A stretch of 51,965 bases of DNA from Betaproteobacteria bacterium (GTDB taxonomy: Bacteria > Pseudomonadota > Gammaproteobacteria > Burkholderiales > Rhodocyclaceae): NCBI GenBank assembly GCA_016208425.1, contig JACQYA010000157.1:1-51965 (forward strand), written 5' to 3'. The position numbers and the translations under genes are program-made. Numbering within the stretch: the first letter of the stretch is position 1; each line of letters starts with the position of its first letter. Shown piece by piece: positions 16,258 through 24,885 of this stretch. The notes below the pieces were generated by a model. The model worked only from the letters and a program-made list of their open reading frames with translations. It was not told the DNA's origin and did not search any database.

Positions 16258-19200
16258 CCCAGTGCCCGATTCATCGGGCGACCTGATCGCCACCGCCCTC
16301 GACCCGGCGCGCAGCGTCGTCGTCGAAGCCTGCGCCGGCAGCGGCAAAACGTGGTTGCTGGCGTCGCGCATCGTCCGCCTGCTGCTGGCCGGCGTCGCGC
16401 CCGGCGAGATCCTGGCGATCACCTTCACGCGCAAGGCGGCGCGCGAGATCGAGGAGCGCGTCGTCGATTGGCTGCGCCTGCTGGCGACCGACAGCGAACG
16501 CCAGGTGGCGGCGTTTCTCGCCGAACGCGGCGTCAAGATCAACGACGAAACCGTGCGCAACGCCCGCGCGCTCTTCGAGCGGGTGGTCGGCGCGCAACCC
16601 CGGCTGGCGGTCAATACCTTTCACGGCTGGTTTTTGCAGCTCGTCGCCGCCGCGCCGCTGTCGGCCCATCTGGCCGGCGCGACGCTGGTCGATTCCGGTT
16701 CGCGCCTGTTCGACGAATGGTGGCAGTCCTTCGCCGCCGAGGTGCAAAAAGAAGCGCAGAAAGATCCGCAGAGCGCGTTGGGCGAAAGCTTCGTCGCCCT
16801 GCTCCGCGAGGCGGGGCTGGACGCGGCGCGCCGCCTGGTGCGGCGCGGCATAGACCGGCGCGCCGAATGGCTGGCTTTCGGCGCGGGGCAAAGCGACCCG
16901 CTGGCACATGCGCTGTCCGAGCTGCGCGCCCGCCTGGGCGTCGGCGAGACGGAAACCGCGCTCGCCGGGTTTTTCGCCGCCGGCTGGGCGTCGGACTATC
17001 ACGCCTATCTCGGCTGGCTCGAACTCAGCGAGCTGGAGACGGATCGCAAACTGGCGCACAAACTGGCGCCCGCGCTGAACGAGGGTGCCGAAGACGGCGC
17101 CCGCTTCGCCGCCTTGCGCGAAGCCTTTCTCACGCAGGCGAACGCGCCGCGCGCGCGCAAGCCCTCGAAAGCGCTCGACAAGCGCTTCGGCGCCGACGGC
17201 GCGGCGCGCTTTCTCGAACTGCACGCGCGCCTCGGCGGCACGATACTCGCCTGCCTGGCGCAGCAGGCGGAGGAACGAGCCTACGCCTTCAACCGCCATG
17301 CCTGCCGCGTGCTGCACGCTTTCCTGGCGCATGTCGACGCCTTCAAGGCGGCGCGCCGGCAGATCGATTTTGTCGACGCCGAATGGCGCGTGCTGCAACT
17401 GCTGCGCGACGAGCCGGCGGCGGCATTCCTGCAAGCCCGGCTGGACGCCCGCTACCGCCATGTGCTGCTCGACGAGTTCCAGGATACCAACCCGCTGCAA
17501 TGGCAGATCCTGCTCGCCTGGCTGGACGCCTATTCCGACGCGCAGCGGCCGGGGGTTTTCCTGGTCGGCGATCCGAAGCAGTCGATCTACCGCTTCCGCC
17601 GCGCCGAGCCGAAGCTCTTCGCGGCGGCGGCGAACTTTCTCGAAAACCATTTTGCTGCGGCGCGCTGCGCGCAGGATACGACGCGGCGCAACGCGCAGCC
17701 GATTGTCGACACGGTGAACGCGCTTTTCCTCGCTGTACCGGAGTTCGCGCCGTTCCGCGAACAGCGCTCGCTGGCCGGGGCGCTGCCGGGGCGCGTCGAA
17801 CTGTTGCCGCTGTGCGGCGAAGAGGATGACCGTGAAGAAACCGGCGACGATGGGGCATCCCCGCGCGAAGGTCTGCGCGACCCGTTGACCGAAGCCGGCC
17901 GCGAGCCGCTCGATTCCCGTCGCGCGCGGGAAGCCGGGCTGGTCGCCGAGCGCATAGTGCAGATGGTCGGCGTCTGGCAGATCGAAGCGAGCGACGCCAC
18001 CGGGCAAAAAACCTCGCGCCCGCTGCGCTACGGCGACATCATGTTGCTGACGCGCAGCCGCACCCATCTCGCCACCTACGAGACGGCTCTGGTGGCGGCC
18101 AATATCCCCTTCGTCGGCGCGTCGCGCGGCGGTTTGCTGGCGACGCCGGAAGCGCGCGACCTGGTCGCGCTGCTCGAATTTCTGGTGACACCGGCCGCCG
18201 ACCTCCCGCTCGCGCAAACGTTGCGCTCGCCGGTTTTTGCGTGTAGCGACGAGGAATTGCTGCTCCTCGCCGCGCGCCCGGAAGCGACCTGGTGGCAGCG
18301 TTTGCAATGCTTGGTCGCCGAGAGTGAAGAGGCCGCGCCGCCGCGCCTGGCCCGCGCCGCCCGCCTGCTGGCCGAATGGCTGCACGCCGCCGACCGCCTG
18401 CCGGCGCACGATCTGCTGGACCGCATCACCCACCGGGGCGAGGTGCTGGCGCGATACCGTCTGGCGGCGCCGCCGGCGGCGCGCGCCGGGGTCGAGGCCA
18501 ACCTGCGCGCGCTGCTGCTGCTCTCGCTCGACCTCGACGGCGGCCGCTACCCGAGCCTGCCGCGCTTTATCGCCGAACTCAAGGATCTGCGCGCCGCCGA
18601 CGCCAACGATGCGCCGGACGAAGGCGCCATCGACGGCGAAGACACGCCGCGCGCCGCCGACGCCGGCCGCGTGCGCATTCTGACCATCCACGGCGCCAAG
18701 GGTCTGGAAGCGCCGCTCGTCTGGCTGCTCGACGCCAACACCGCGCCGCGCGCCGCCGAGCCTTGGGACGTGCTCGTCGATTGGGCGCCGGAAGCGGCGG
18801 CACCACGGCATTTTTCGTTCGTCGGCCGCAAGGAGGAACGCGGCGCGGCGCGCCAACCCCTGTTCGACCGGGAAGCCGCCGCAGCGGAGCGCGAAGAGCT
18901 GAACCTGCTCTATGTGGCGATCACGCGGGCGCGCCAGGTATTCGTCGCCAGCGGCATCGAGAGCGGGAAGGGAGGCGGCGGTACGCCGTATCGGCGGCTG
19001 CACGCGGCGCTCGAAAAGCTGGGCGGCAGCGGCGCATTGGCGCATGGCGACGAACTGCCGCAATGTTCCGCGACGGCGGCGCCCATCGCCCCCACCGCAA
19101 CCCCCGACGCTCCCGACGCGCCCCTGCCCCAGGTCGGCGCCCGGCGCGCCGTTCCCGACGCCGCCGAACGCACCGGCATCCTGCTCCACGCCCTGCTCGA

Positions 19201-19600
19201 ACGCCGTACCGGCAGGCTGGCGCAGGACGGCTGGTGGCGCGATCTGGGTTTCGGCGACGGCGAATATCGAAACGTCTTGCCGGCCGCTGAACGGCTGCTC
19301 GCCGAACCCGCCTTGCAGCGTTTTTTCGACCCCGCGCAATTTCGCCGCGCCTGGAACGAACTCGAGATCTCGGGCAGCGACGGCGTCATGCAGCGTATCG
19401 ACCGCCTGGTCGATTCTCCCGGCTCAGACGATGCGTTCTGGGTGCTCGACTACAAGAGTTCGCGCAGCGAAACTTCCCGCCTGGCGGCGTACCGTGCGCA
19501 GGTCGCCGCTTACTGCGCGGCAGTGGCGGCGGTTTTTCCCGGCCGCAGCGTGCGCGGCGCGCTGGTTTTTGCGGATGGAACTTTGCTCGAAGTCTTGTAG
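16250..19600 (+). CDS. AddA-type UvrD/RecB-family helicase-nuclease
   Basis: 1116 aa. Superfamily 1 helicase motor of an AddAB-type complex. Motifs in order: Walker A EACAGSGKTWLL (~27-38), ITFTRKAAREIEER (Ia), LLDEFQDTNPLQW (Walker B, ~405), GDPKQSIYRFRRAEP (III, ~440), LTIHGAKGLEAPLVWLLD (V, ~810), LYVAITRARQ (VI, ~885). The C-terminal nuclease has GILLHALLERR and WVLDYKSSR (~1064). The ATG at 16250 has GGAGAG close upstream and overlaps the addB stop by eight bases. Together with the preceding gene this replaces or complements RecBCD; no recC or recD is nearby. Confidence 0.9.
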   Translation: MFDPVPDSSGDLIATALDPARSVVVEACAGSGKTWLLASRIVRLLLAGVAPGEILAITFTRKAAREIEERVVDWLRLLATDSERQVAAFLAERGVKINDETVRNARALFERVVGAQPRLAVNTFHGWFLQLVAAAPLSAHLAGATLVDSGSRLFDEWWQSFAAEVQKEAQKDPQSALGESFVALLREAGLDAARRLVRRGIDRRAEWLAFGAGQSDPLAHALSELRARLGVGETETALAGFFAAGWASDYHAYLGWLELSELETDRKLAHKLAPALNEGAEDGARFAALREAFLTQANAPRARKPSKALDKRFGADGAARFLELHARLGGTILACLAQQAEERAYAFNRHACRVLHAFLAHVDAFKAARRQIDFVDAEWRVLQLLRDEPAAAFLQARLDARYRHVLLDEFQDTNPLQWQILLAWLDAYSDAQRPGVFLVGDPKQSIYRFRRAEPKLFAAAANFLENHFAAARCAQDTTRRNAQPIVDTVNALFLAVPEFAPFREQRSLAGALPGRVELLPLCGEEDDREETGDDGASPREGLRDPLTEAGREPLDSRRAREAGLVAERIVQMVGVWQIEASDATGQKTSRPLRYGDIMLLTRSRTHLATYETALVAANIPFVGASRGGLLATPEARDLVALLEFLVTPAADLPLAQTLRSPVFACSDEELLLLAARPEATWWQRLQCLVAESEEAAPPRLARAARLLAEWLHAADRLPAHDLLDRITHRGEVLARYRLAAPPAARAGVEANLRALLLLSLDLDGGRYPSLPRFIAELKDLRAADANDAPDEGAIDGEDTPRAADAGRVRILTIHGAKGLEAPLVWLLDANTAPRAAEPWDVLVDWAPEAAAPRHFSFVGRKEERGAARQPLFDREAAAAEREELNLLYVAITRARQVFVASGIESGKGGGGTPYRRLHAALEKLGGSGALAHGDELPQCSATAAPIAPTATPDAPDAPLPQVGARRAVPDAAERTGILLHALLERRTGRLAQDGWWRDLGFGDGEYRNVLPAAERLLAEPALQRFFDPAQFRRAWNELEISGSDGVMQRIDRLVDSPGSDDAFWVLDYKSSRSETSRLAAYRAQVAAYCAAVAAVFPGRSVRGALVFADGTLLEVL

Positions 19601-19648
19601 CCGTAGAGCGGATAACTGAGGTAACGCCGCACCCGGCAGATATCGCCT

Positions 19649-19882
19649 TCAACGCCAAGATTTGTGTGTGATCGTACTCAAAGCTGCCCGACGGGCGTTC
19701 CACCGGCACCAGCCCAAAATCGATGGGCTGCCGCAAACCGGCAAGCTGCTTGACCAGAAACCCGATGCGGTCGGCAAGGGATTCTGTATCAGTTTTAAAT
19801 CGCCGTTGACACCCCTGGCTTCGTCCAACAAAAGGCAGCAATCTGGCTTGGCTTTTGCGACATCCATACCGGGATAGAACAT
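19649..19882 (-). pseudogene. IS110-family transposase remnant
   Basis: The frame begins MFYPGMDVAKAKPDCCLLLD, the start of the DEDD domain of IS110-family transposases (first catalytic Asp in G-x-D-V-A-K). After about 25 codons the family-like reading shifts to another frame (RRFKTDTESLADRIGFLVKQ) and is lost. The rest of the transposase is missing. It is a dead fragment, probably left after deletion. Confidence 0.7.
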
Positions 19883-19976
19883 GATGACCCCCCGTTACAA
19901 TGTTGTACCGTTCAGTGCCCGCGCTCGCGAAAGGTGAAACAAAGGGCTTGATCTACGCTACAAGGTCGAACCTTAA

Positions 19977-20039
19977 GGATGGGGCGAGGGACGAACCGCA
20001 TTGTCGGGCGCGGCCGGTGCGGTTCGTCCCTCACCATCC
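19977..20039. repeat. large inverted repeat (about 22-base arms)
   Basis: Left arm GGATGGGGC + GAGGGACGAACCGCA (19977-20000), right arm TGCGGTTCGTCCCTC + ACCATCC (20018-20039). Fifteen bases pair perfectly next to a 17-base loop, then a small asymmetric bulge, then six more pairs. It lies beside the IS110 fragment in a 668-base stretch (19601-20268) with no intact gene. It may be an insertion-element end, a stable RNA hairpin or a recombination site. No T-run follows, so it is not a simple terminator. Confidence 0.7.
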
Positions 20040-20268
20040 CCTTCCGGCTACGGACGGTCGCCGCAGCGCGATAAACGCGGCGCATCCCCTTGCAACGCTT
20101 GATCGCCGATACCCCCTCCGGGGATCGCAACCGACCCACCTCGGGCCTCACCGGGCGTCAAGCGCGTTGCGCGGCGTGTCGGGATGACCGGGAAATACCC
20201 GGGGTGCGCAGCGTATTCCCTATGCCGCGAGGCACAAACCCCGCCGCGTTAATACGCCCCGCCGCGCC

Positions 20269-20637
20269 TCAGCCAGACCAGCCGAAGGAGGAATCGCTGG
20301 AATACGGCGGCGCCGGCACACCGGCCAGCCGGGAACCCTGGCTGACCGGCCCTTGCGGAAACAACTGATACAGACACTTGCGCCCGCCTTCCGTGGCGAA
20401 GTCTTTCTCCAGCGTGCGAACGATCTGCCGGGCGCTGTCGGCACGACCATTTTTCCGGTACAGGCCACGCAAGGTGTGAATCACCCGCCATTGCAGTTCC
20501 GACAACTCGCCCAAGCCTTCGACCGTGGCCTGGGATTGCGCGATTTCCCGAGACCAGCGCTCCAGGCCGTACATATGGCCTTCCGGATCATGGTGGAGCA
20601 AATCCTGATCGCTGATCGCCTTGTTGATGTCGAGCAT
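20269..20637 (-). CDS. DsrC/TusE-fold protein lacking the conserved C-terminal cysteines
   Basis: 122-aa protein. The DsrC/TusE/RspA pattern is visible: GLERWSREIAQSQATVEGLGELSELQWRVIHTLR, then LYRKNGRADSARQIVRTLEKDF, then GGRKCLYQLFPQGPVSQGSRLAG. In true sulfur carriers the last block reads QACKIAG (first Cys) and the protein ends GCV (second Cys). Here the first Cys position is Ser and the end is replaced by PPYSSDSSFGWSG. The only cysteine is in RKCLYQ. It has an excellent ribosome site (AAGGAG, six bases). It should not carry persulfide in the usual way and may be a regulatory or degenerate paralogue. It follows the 138-aa gene at 52 bases. Confidence 0.8.
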   Translation of the reverse strand: MLDINKAISDQDLLHHDPEGHMYGLERWSREIAQSQATVEGLGELSELQWRVIHTLRGLYRKNGRADSARQIVRTLEKDFATEGGRKCLYQLFPQGPVSQGSRLAGVPAPPYSSDSSFGWSG

Positions 20638-20689
20638 TTCGTTCTCCTTTTCTCGTGCTAAATCGCCCCGCGCAGAACGTGGCATTGCC

Positions 20690-21106
20690 TCAGGTGAGCT
20701 TGCACGTCCACTCGTCGAGAGCCACGCAGGCCTCCTTTGTCGGTACGTGCGGGTCGCCCAGCAGGCCGGTCTGACAGAGGTATTCGTTGCCCTGCGGGTC
20801 GTGCAGGTTGGTGTAAGGGCAGGCCTCGTAGGGGTCGAACGCGGCGGATTCCGCGTAGATGAACGCGTAATCGCCCGCGACGTCGATCTCAAGCTTGCCG
20901 GCGTGGCTCGCCCCATAGTCGTGCCACCGGGTCGGCAAATCGGCGCCCTCGATGACGGGAGACATCCGCGACGCCTTGCGGTCGTACCAGGCGACGAGCA
21001 GGGGTTCAATGACGTCGAGATCCTTCTCGGCGAATGTTGCGGCAAGCAGCGCCGCCTTGGGGTAATCCAGATCTTTTGCGTGATACGCGATGTGAGCTTG
21101 TCTCAT
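20690..21106 (-). CDS. small uncharacterised protein, possibly AF1514/DUF5619-like
   Basis: 138-aa soluble protein of unknown function. It begins MRQAHIAYHAKDLDYPKAAL; the middle has LVAWYDRKASRMSPVIEG and WHDYGASHAGKLEIDVAGDY; the C-terminal third has three cysteines (EACPYTNLHDPQGNEYLCQ, and EWTCKL). The general layout reminds me of the AF1514 family, but I could not check that. AGGAG lies nine bases before the ATG. It is the first gene of a two-gene unit with the DsrC-like protein, which hints at sulfur or redox metabolism; this is inference from context. Confidence 0.55.
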   Translation of the reverse strand: MRQAHIAYHAKDLDYPKAALLAATFAEKDLDVIEPLLVAWYDRKASRMSPVIEGADLPTRWHDYGASHAGKLEIDVAGDYAFIYAESAAFDPYEACPYTNLHDPQGNEYLCQTGLLGDPHVPTKEACVALDEWTCKLT

Positions 21107-21480
21107 TTGGCTTTGCTCCTATGGTGTTTGCCCCGGAATCGGGGGTCTTCGGCCAGGGTTCAACCCGGGCTGATTCCATTTCAGATCATTCGTGACACGG
21201 AGACGAGCCAACACTCAGACAAAGTCACGGATGGTTTGGGAATGGGGCTGCGCCCAAGTATTGCGTTACGGGCACTTACATTAGTCCGGAGATTCCCGGT
21301 TTCGTTCCGCTCGGGCAACCGGAAAAAAGCCGCAATTTATCCGTTCCATTTGACGCCTCCTGTAGAAAATCATCTTACAGATGGCGCCCATTTTTTTCAG
21401 CTTACCTCAGTGAGCAACAAAGTCTCCATAGGCAGCGTTACCGGCGGAACCGCTCCCCCGTCTTTCCCGTGCCCCGCCCG
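21107..21480. other. gene-free intergenic stretch
   Basis: 374 bases between the start of the 138-aa gene and the stop of the acyl-CoA synthetase. It holds two small hairpins, CCCCG-GAAT-CGGGG (21131-21144) and GGGTT-C-AACCC nearby, both in what would be the leader of the 138-aa gene. I see no gene, tRNA or clear promoter. Confidence 0.5.
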
Positions 21481-24171
21481 TCAGATATGCAACGGCCTGA
21501 CGACGCGCTTCACCGCCGGGTCTTCGGGGTGGGGGTGGATGGTGAAGCCGAGGCTGGTCATCAGGCGGAACATCTTGGAGTTGAGCGCGAGCACGTCGCC
21601 GACGACGGCGCGGTAGCCTTTCTGGCGTGCGCTGTCGATGAGGGCGGTCATCAGCTTGCGGCCGACGCCGTGCTTTTGCCAGTCGTCGGCGACGGCTAGC
21701 GCAAATTCGACCGATTCGCCGTCGGGGTTGGTGACGTAGCGCGACACGCCGATCTGGAGTTCCTTGCCGTCTTCGCCGGGAATCGTTGCGATCAGCGCCA
21801 TTTCGCGGTCGTAGTCGATCTGCGTGAAGCGCACCAGCATCGCTTGCGTGAGCTCGCGCAGGGTGTCCATGAAGCGGTAGTACTTGCTTTCGTCCGACAT
21901 GCGTTTGACGAAGTCTTGCTCGATGTCGGCGTCTTCCGGGCGGATCGGGCGGATGGTTACCAGCCTGCCGTCGGGCAGTTCCCAATCCTGGATCAGGTGC
22001 ACCGGGTAGGGGTGGATGGCCATGTGCGAGTAGCGGTCTCCGGACGACGGGGCAAAGTCGATAACGATGCGCGCATCGACGGCGATGGCGCCGTTTTCAT
22101 CGACGATCAAGGGGTTGAGATCCAGCTCCTGCAGCCAGGGTAGCTCGCAGACCATTTCCGAGATGTTGAGCAGGACTTCCTCCAGCGCTTCCTGGTTGGC
22201 GGCCGGCATGTGGCGGAATTCGCCGAGCAGCTTCGAGGCGCGCGTCGAGCGGATCAGATCCTTGGCCAGGAAGCGGTTCAGCGGCGGCAGGGCGACCGCG
22301 CGGTCGCTGAAAATCTCGACCTCCGTACCGCCGGCGCCAAAGGTGATAATGGGGCCAAAGATCGGGTCGCGGACGACGCCGATCATCAGTTCGCGGCCGT
22401 TCGGACGCGCCAGGTAGGGTTCGATGGAAACGCCGTTGATGCGCGCCGCCGGGTGCTTCTTTTGCACCGTTTCGATGATGTCGTGGTAGGCGTTGCGCAC
22501 GGCCGGCGCGTTGGTGATGTTGAGACGGACGCCGCCGGCATCGCTCTTGTGCACAAGATCCGGCGAGTCGACCTTCATGGCAATCGGGAAACCGATCTGT
22601 TCGGCGAGGAGCAGACCCTCGGTCGGCGTGCGCGCCACCATCGTCTGTGCGACGGGGACGCGGAAGGCGCGCAAAATCGCTTTCGACTCCATTTCGGAGA
22701 GCACTTTGCGGCGTTCCTGCAACACCGCTTCGATCAGCATCTTGGCGCCCTCGGTTTCCGGGCGGGTGTGCTGCGAGGTCGGTTCGGGCGTTTGCAGCAG
22801 CAGCTTCTGGTTGCGGTAATACGTAGAGATATGATAATAGAGTTCTACCGCCGTTTCCGGCATGCGGAATGCGGGAATCCCGGCATCCTCGAGCGCCATG
22901 CGCCCCTCGACAACCTGCTCTTCGCCCATCCAGCAGGTCAATATCGGCTTCGAGGTCTGGTCGCTGACGTCGATGACGGCCTTCGCCACTTCCAGAGGTT
23001 GCGTCATCGCTTGCGGCGAGAGCATGACCAGCATGCCATCGACGGCATCGTCCTGCGCCACGGCGAGAATCGCGTCGCGATAGCGTTCCGGCGTCGCGTC
23101 GCCGGAGATGTCGATCGGGTTGCTGTGCGACCAGGTGGGCGGCATCGATGCATTGAGCGCCTGCGTTGTCGCGGCCGATAGCTCGGCCAGCGGAATGTCG
23201 AGATCGCCGGCACGGTCGGCCGCCATCGCGCCCGGTCCGCCGCCGTTGGTGATGATCGCCAGACGCTTGCCCTGCGGCCTGAACTTGGACGCCAGCGCCT
23301 TGGAAGCGTAGAACAGTTGGCCGACATTTTTGACGCGCACGACGCCGGCGCGGCGGATGGCGGCGTCGAAAACGATGTCCGATCCGGCGATCATGCCCGA
23401 GTGGGTTTGTACGGCGGCCGACCCTGCGGCGTGGCGGCCGGCTTTGAGCAGGATGATCGGCTTGATGCGCGCCGCCGAGCGCAGCGCGCTCATGAAACGG
23501 CGGGCGTTGCGGATGCCTTCGACGTAGAGCAGGATGTAGTGCGTGCGGTTGTCGTAGATCAGGTAGTCGAGAATCTCGCCAAAATCCACGTCGGCAGTGC
23601 TGCCCAGCGAAATGACGGTAGAGAAGCCGACGCGGTTGCTCTTGGCCCAGTCGAGCACCGACGAACACATCGCGCCCGATTGCGAAACGAGCGCCAAATT
23701 GCCGACGTTGGCGGTGACGCGCGCAAAAGTGGCGTTCAGGCCGAGTTCGGGACGGATGATGCCCAGGCAGTTGGGGCCGAGCACGCGCACGTTGTAGCTG
23801 CGCGCGATCTCCAGCATCTTGCGTTCCAGCGCGGCGCCCGGGTGGCCGGCCTCGGCAAAACCGGCGGTAATCACGATGACGTTTTTGATGCCGCTGCGTC
23901 CGCACTGTTCGACGATATCGGGAACCGTCGGCGGGCGGGTGGCGATCACCGCCAGTTCGACGCGCGCGCCGATTTCCTCGATCGATTTGTACGCCTTTAC
24001 GCCGAGTATCGTTTCGTGCTTGGGGTTGATCGCGTACAGTCGACCCGTGTAGCCCGATTCGAGGATGTTCTTGAAAAGAACATTGCCGACGGAGTTTTCG
24101 CGCTCCGAAGCGCCGATAACGGCCACCGATTTCGGTTCAAACAGCGTGGTCAGATAGTGTTGTTCGAGCAT
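21481..24171 (-). CDS. ADP-forming acyl-CoA synthetase fused to GNAT acetyltransferase (PatZ/Pka-type)
   Basis: 896 aa. N-terminal CoA-binding Rossmann domain (EPKSVAVIGASERENSVGNVLFKNI), succinyl-CoA-synthetase-like domains (SQSGAMCSSVLDW; QTHSGMIAGSD), an ATP-grasp domain (ILRAFRVPVAQTMVARTPTEGL; FPIAMKVDSPDLVHKSDAGG) and a C-terminal GNAT domain (residues ~740-896; FALAVADDWQKHGVGRKLM). Proteins of this architecture acetylate lysines, for instance on acetyl-CoA synthetase, in many bacteria; the synthetase half is often inactive. I chose MLEQHYLTT as start; 20 further codons upstream are poor. It stands alone and is divergent from the small 100-aa gene. Confidence 0.9.
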   Translation of the reverse strand: MLEQHYLTTLFEPKSVAVIGASERENSVGNVLFKNILESGYTGRLYAINPKHETILGVKAYKSIEEIGARVELAVIATRPPTVPDIVEQCGRSGIKNVIVITAGFAEAGHPGAALERKMLEIARSYNVRVLGPNCLGIIRPELGLNATFARVTANVGNLALVSQSGAMCSSVLDWAKSNRVGFSTVISLGSTADVDFGEILDYLIYDNRTHYILLYVEGIRNARRFMSALRSAARIKPIILLKAGRHAAGSAAVQTHSGMIAGSDIVFDAAIRRAGVVRVKNVGQLFYASKALASKFRPQGKRLAIITNGGGPGAMAADRAGDLDIPLAELSAATTQALNASMPPTWSHSNPIDISGDATPERYRDAILAVAQDDAVDGMLVMLSPQAMTQPLEVAKAVIDVSDQTSKPILTCWMGEEQVVEGRMALEDAGIPAFRMPETAVELYYHISTYYRNQKLLLQTPEPTSQHTRPETEGAKMLIEAVLQERRKVLSEMESKAILRAFRVPVAQTMVARTPTEGLLLAEQIGFPIAMKVDSPDLVHKSDAGGVRLNITNAPAVRNAYHDIIETVQKKHPAARINGVSIEPYLARPNGRELMIGVVRDPIFGPIITFGAGGTEVEIFSDRAVALPPLNRFLAKDLIRSTRASKLLGEFRHMPAANQEALEEVLLNISEMVCELPWLQELDLNPLIVDENGAIAVDARIVIDFAPSSGDRYSHMAIHPYPVHLIQDWELPDGRLVTIRPIRPEDADIEQDFVKRMSDESKYYRFMDTLRELTQAMLVRFTQIDYDREMALIATIPGEDGKELQIGVSRYVTNPDGESVEFALAVADDWQKHGVGRKLMTALIDSARQKGYRAVVGDVLALNSKMFRLMTSLGFTIHPHPEDPAVKRVVRPLHI

Positions 24172-24528
24172 GGTGATTCGCCTTTGGGGTGAGCGCGGCG
24201 ACGGCTTTTTTGCGATGCAGCAATTTAGCACAAGTCGCCCGTTTTAGGGGGTTCGATGGCCGGACACATCGGCCGGCGGGCGGGGCGCCGCAAGTTTCCC
24301 GGGCCGGGAGCGCGGCGCCGGCGGCGGGCGCCGCGCCAAATGACGCGCTGCGAAAAACAGGGTGTGGCGGAGAACCGCAAGCGGCGCCCCGCGAAACGCC
24401 AAAAGCGATAGAATCTGCCGAGACCCTGTCGCCGACTTCGTGCTGGAAAGGCGCCCGGGCGTTCGACAAGCCCATCGGACGACCCCCTTCGGACGACGGC
24501 AACCGAAAAACAGTACAGGGAGAAAGTC
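24172..24528. other. divergent intergenic region with a GC-rich hairpin
   Basis: 357 bases between the divergent acyl-CoA synthetase and the 100-aa gene, so both promoters should lie here. The most obvious structure is a perfect nine-base inverted repeat CGCGGCGCC / GGCGCCGCG with a seven-base loop (24311-24335). No convincing -35/-10 pair could be read, and no gene was found. Confidence 0.5.
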
Positions 24529-24831
24529 ATGAGCAAAGCGGTGGCAGGCTCCAGAAGCCCGGAAGAGGAGCGCAGGCGCAACTCGCGGTTGCGCGCGATA
24601 TTCGAATCCGCGTTCGCGATGATCGAACCGTTTTTCGATCCGGCGCAAGGCTGGGGCGGTCAATCGCTCGAGCATCTGGCGTTTCGCGTCGTGCGCGAAA
24701 ACTTTACCGAGCTAACGGGCGAGGAGGTGCATTCGCTGGTGGTCGCCGCGCATCGTGTCTATATCCAGCGCAACCCGGAACGTAGCGAGCATCTGCCACG
24801 GCCGGAAGAATTGCGGCGGGCGAAAATCTGA
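24529..24831 (+). CDS. unrecognised 100-aa protein upstream of PP2C
   Basis: Soluble, charged protein with no domain I recognise. The core reads LRAIFESAFAMIEPFFDPAQGWGGQSLEHLAFRVVRENFTELTGEEVHSLVVAA, predicted mainly helical, ending in a basic tail. GAGAAAG precedes the ATG. The PP2C gene starts 54 bases after its stop on the same strand, so the two are probably one operon. A role with the phosphatase is possible but unproven. Confidence 0.7.
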   Translation: MSKAVAGSRSPEEERRRNSRLRAIFESAFAMIEPFFDPAQGWGGQSLEHLAFRVVRENFTELTGEEVHSLVVAAHRVYIQRNPERSEHLPRPEELRRAKI

Positions 24832-24885
24832 AGCGGGGTGGTATCGCCGGGTCTGGGCGAGCGCCGGGGGATCAAGGTTAATCCG

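Noticed and set aside
16271-19339. A 1022-codon open frame on the minus strand opposite addA
   Set aside because: It is a shadow of the GC-rich AddA gene: low-complexity, rich in Arg, Gln and Gly, no domain, while AddA has all helicase motifs.
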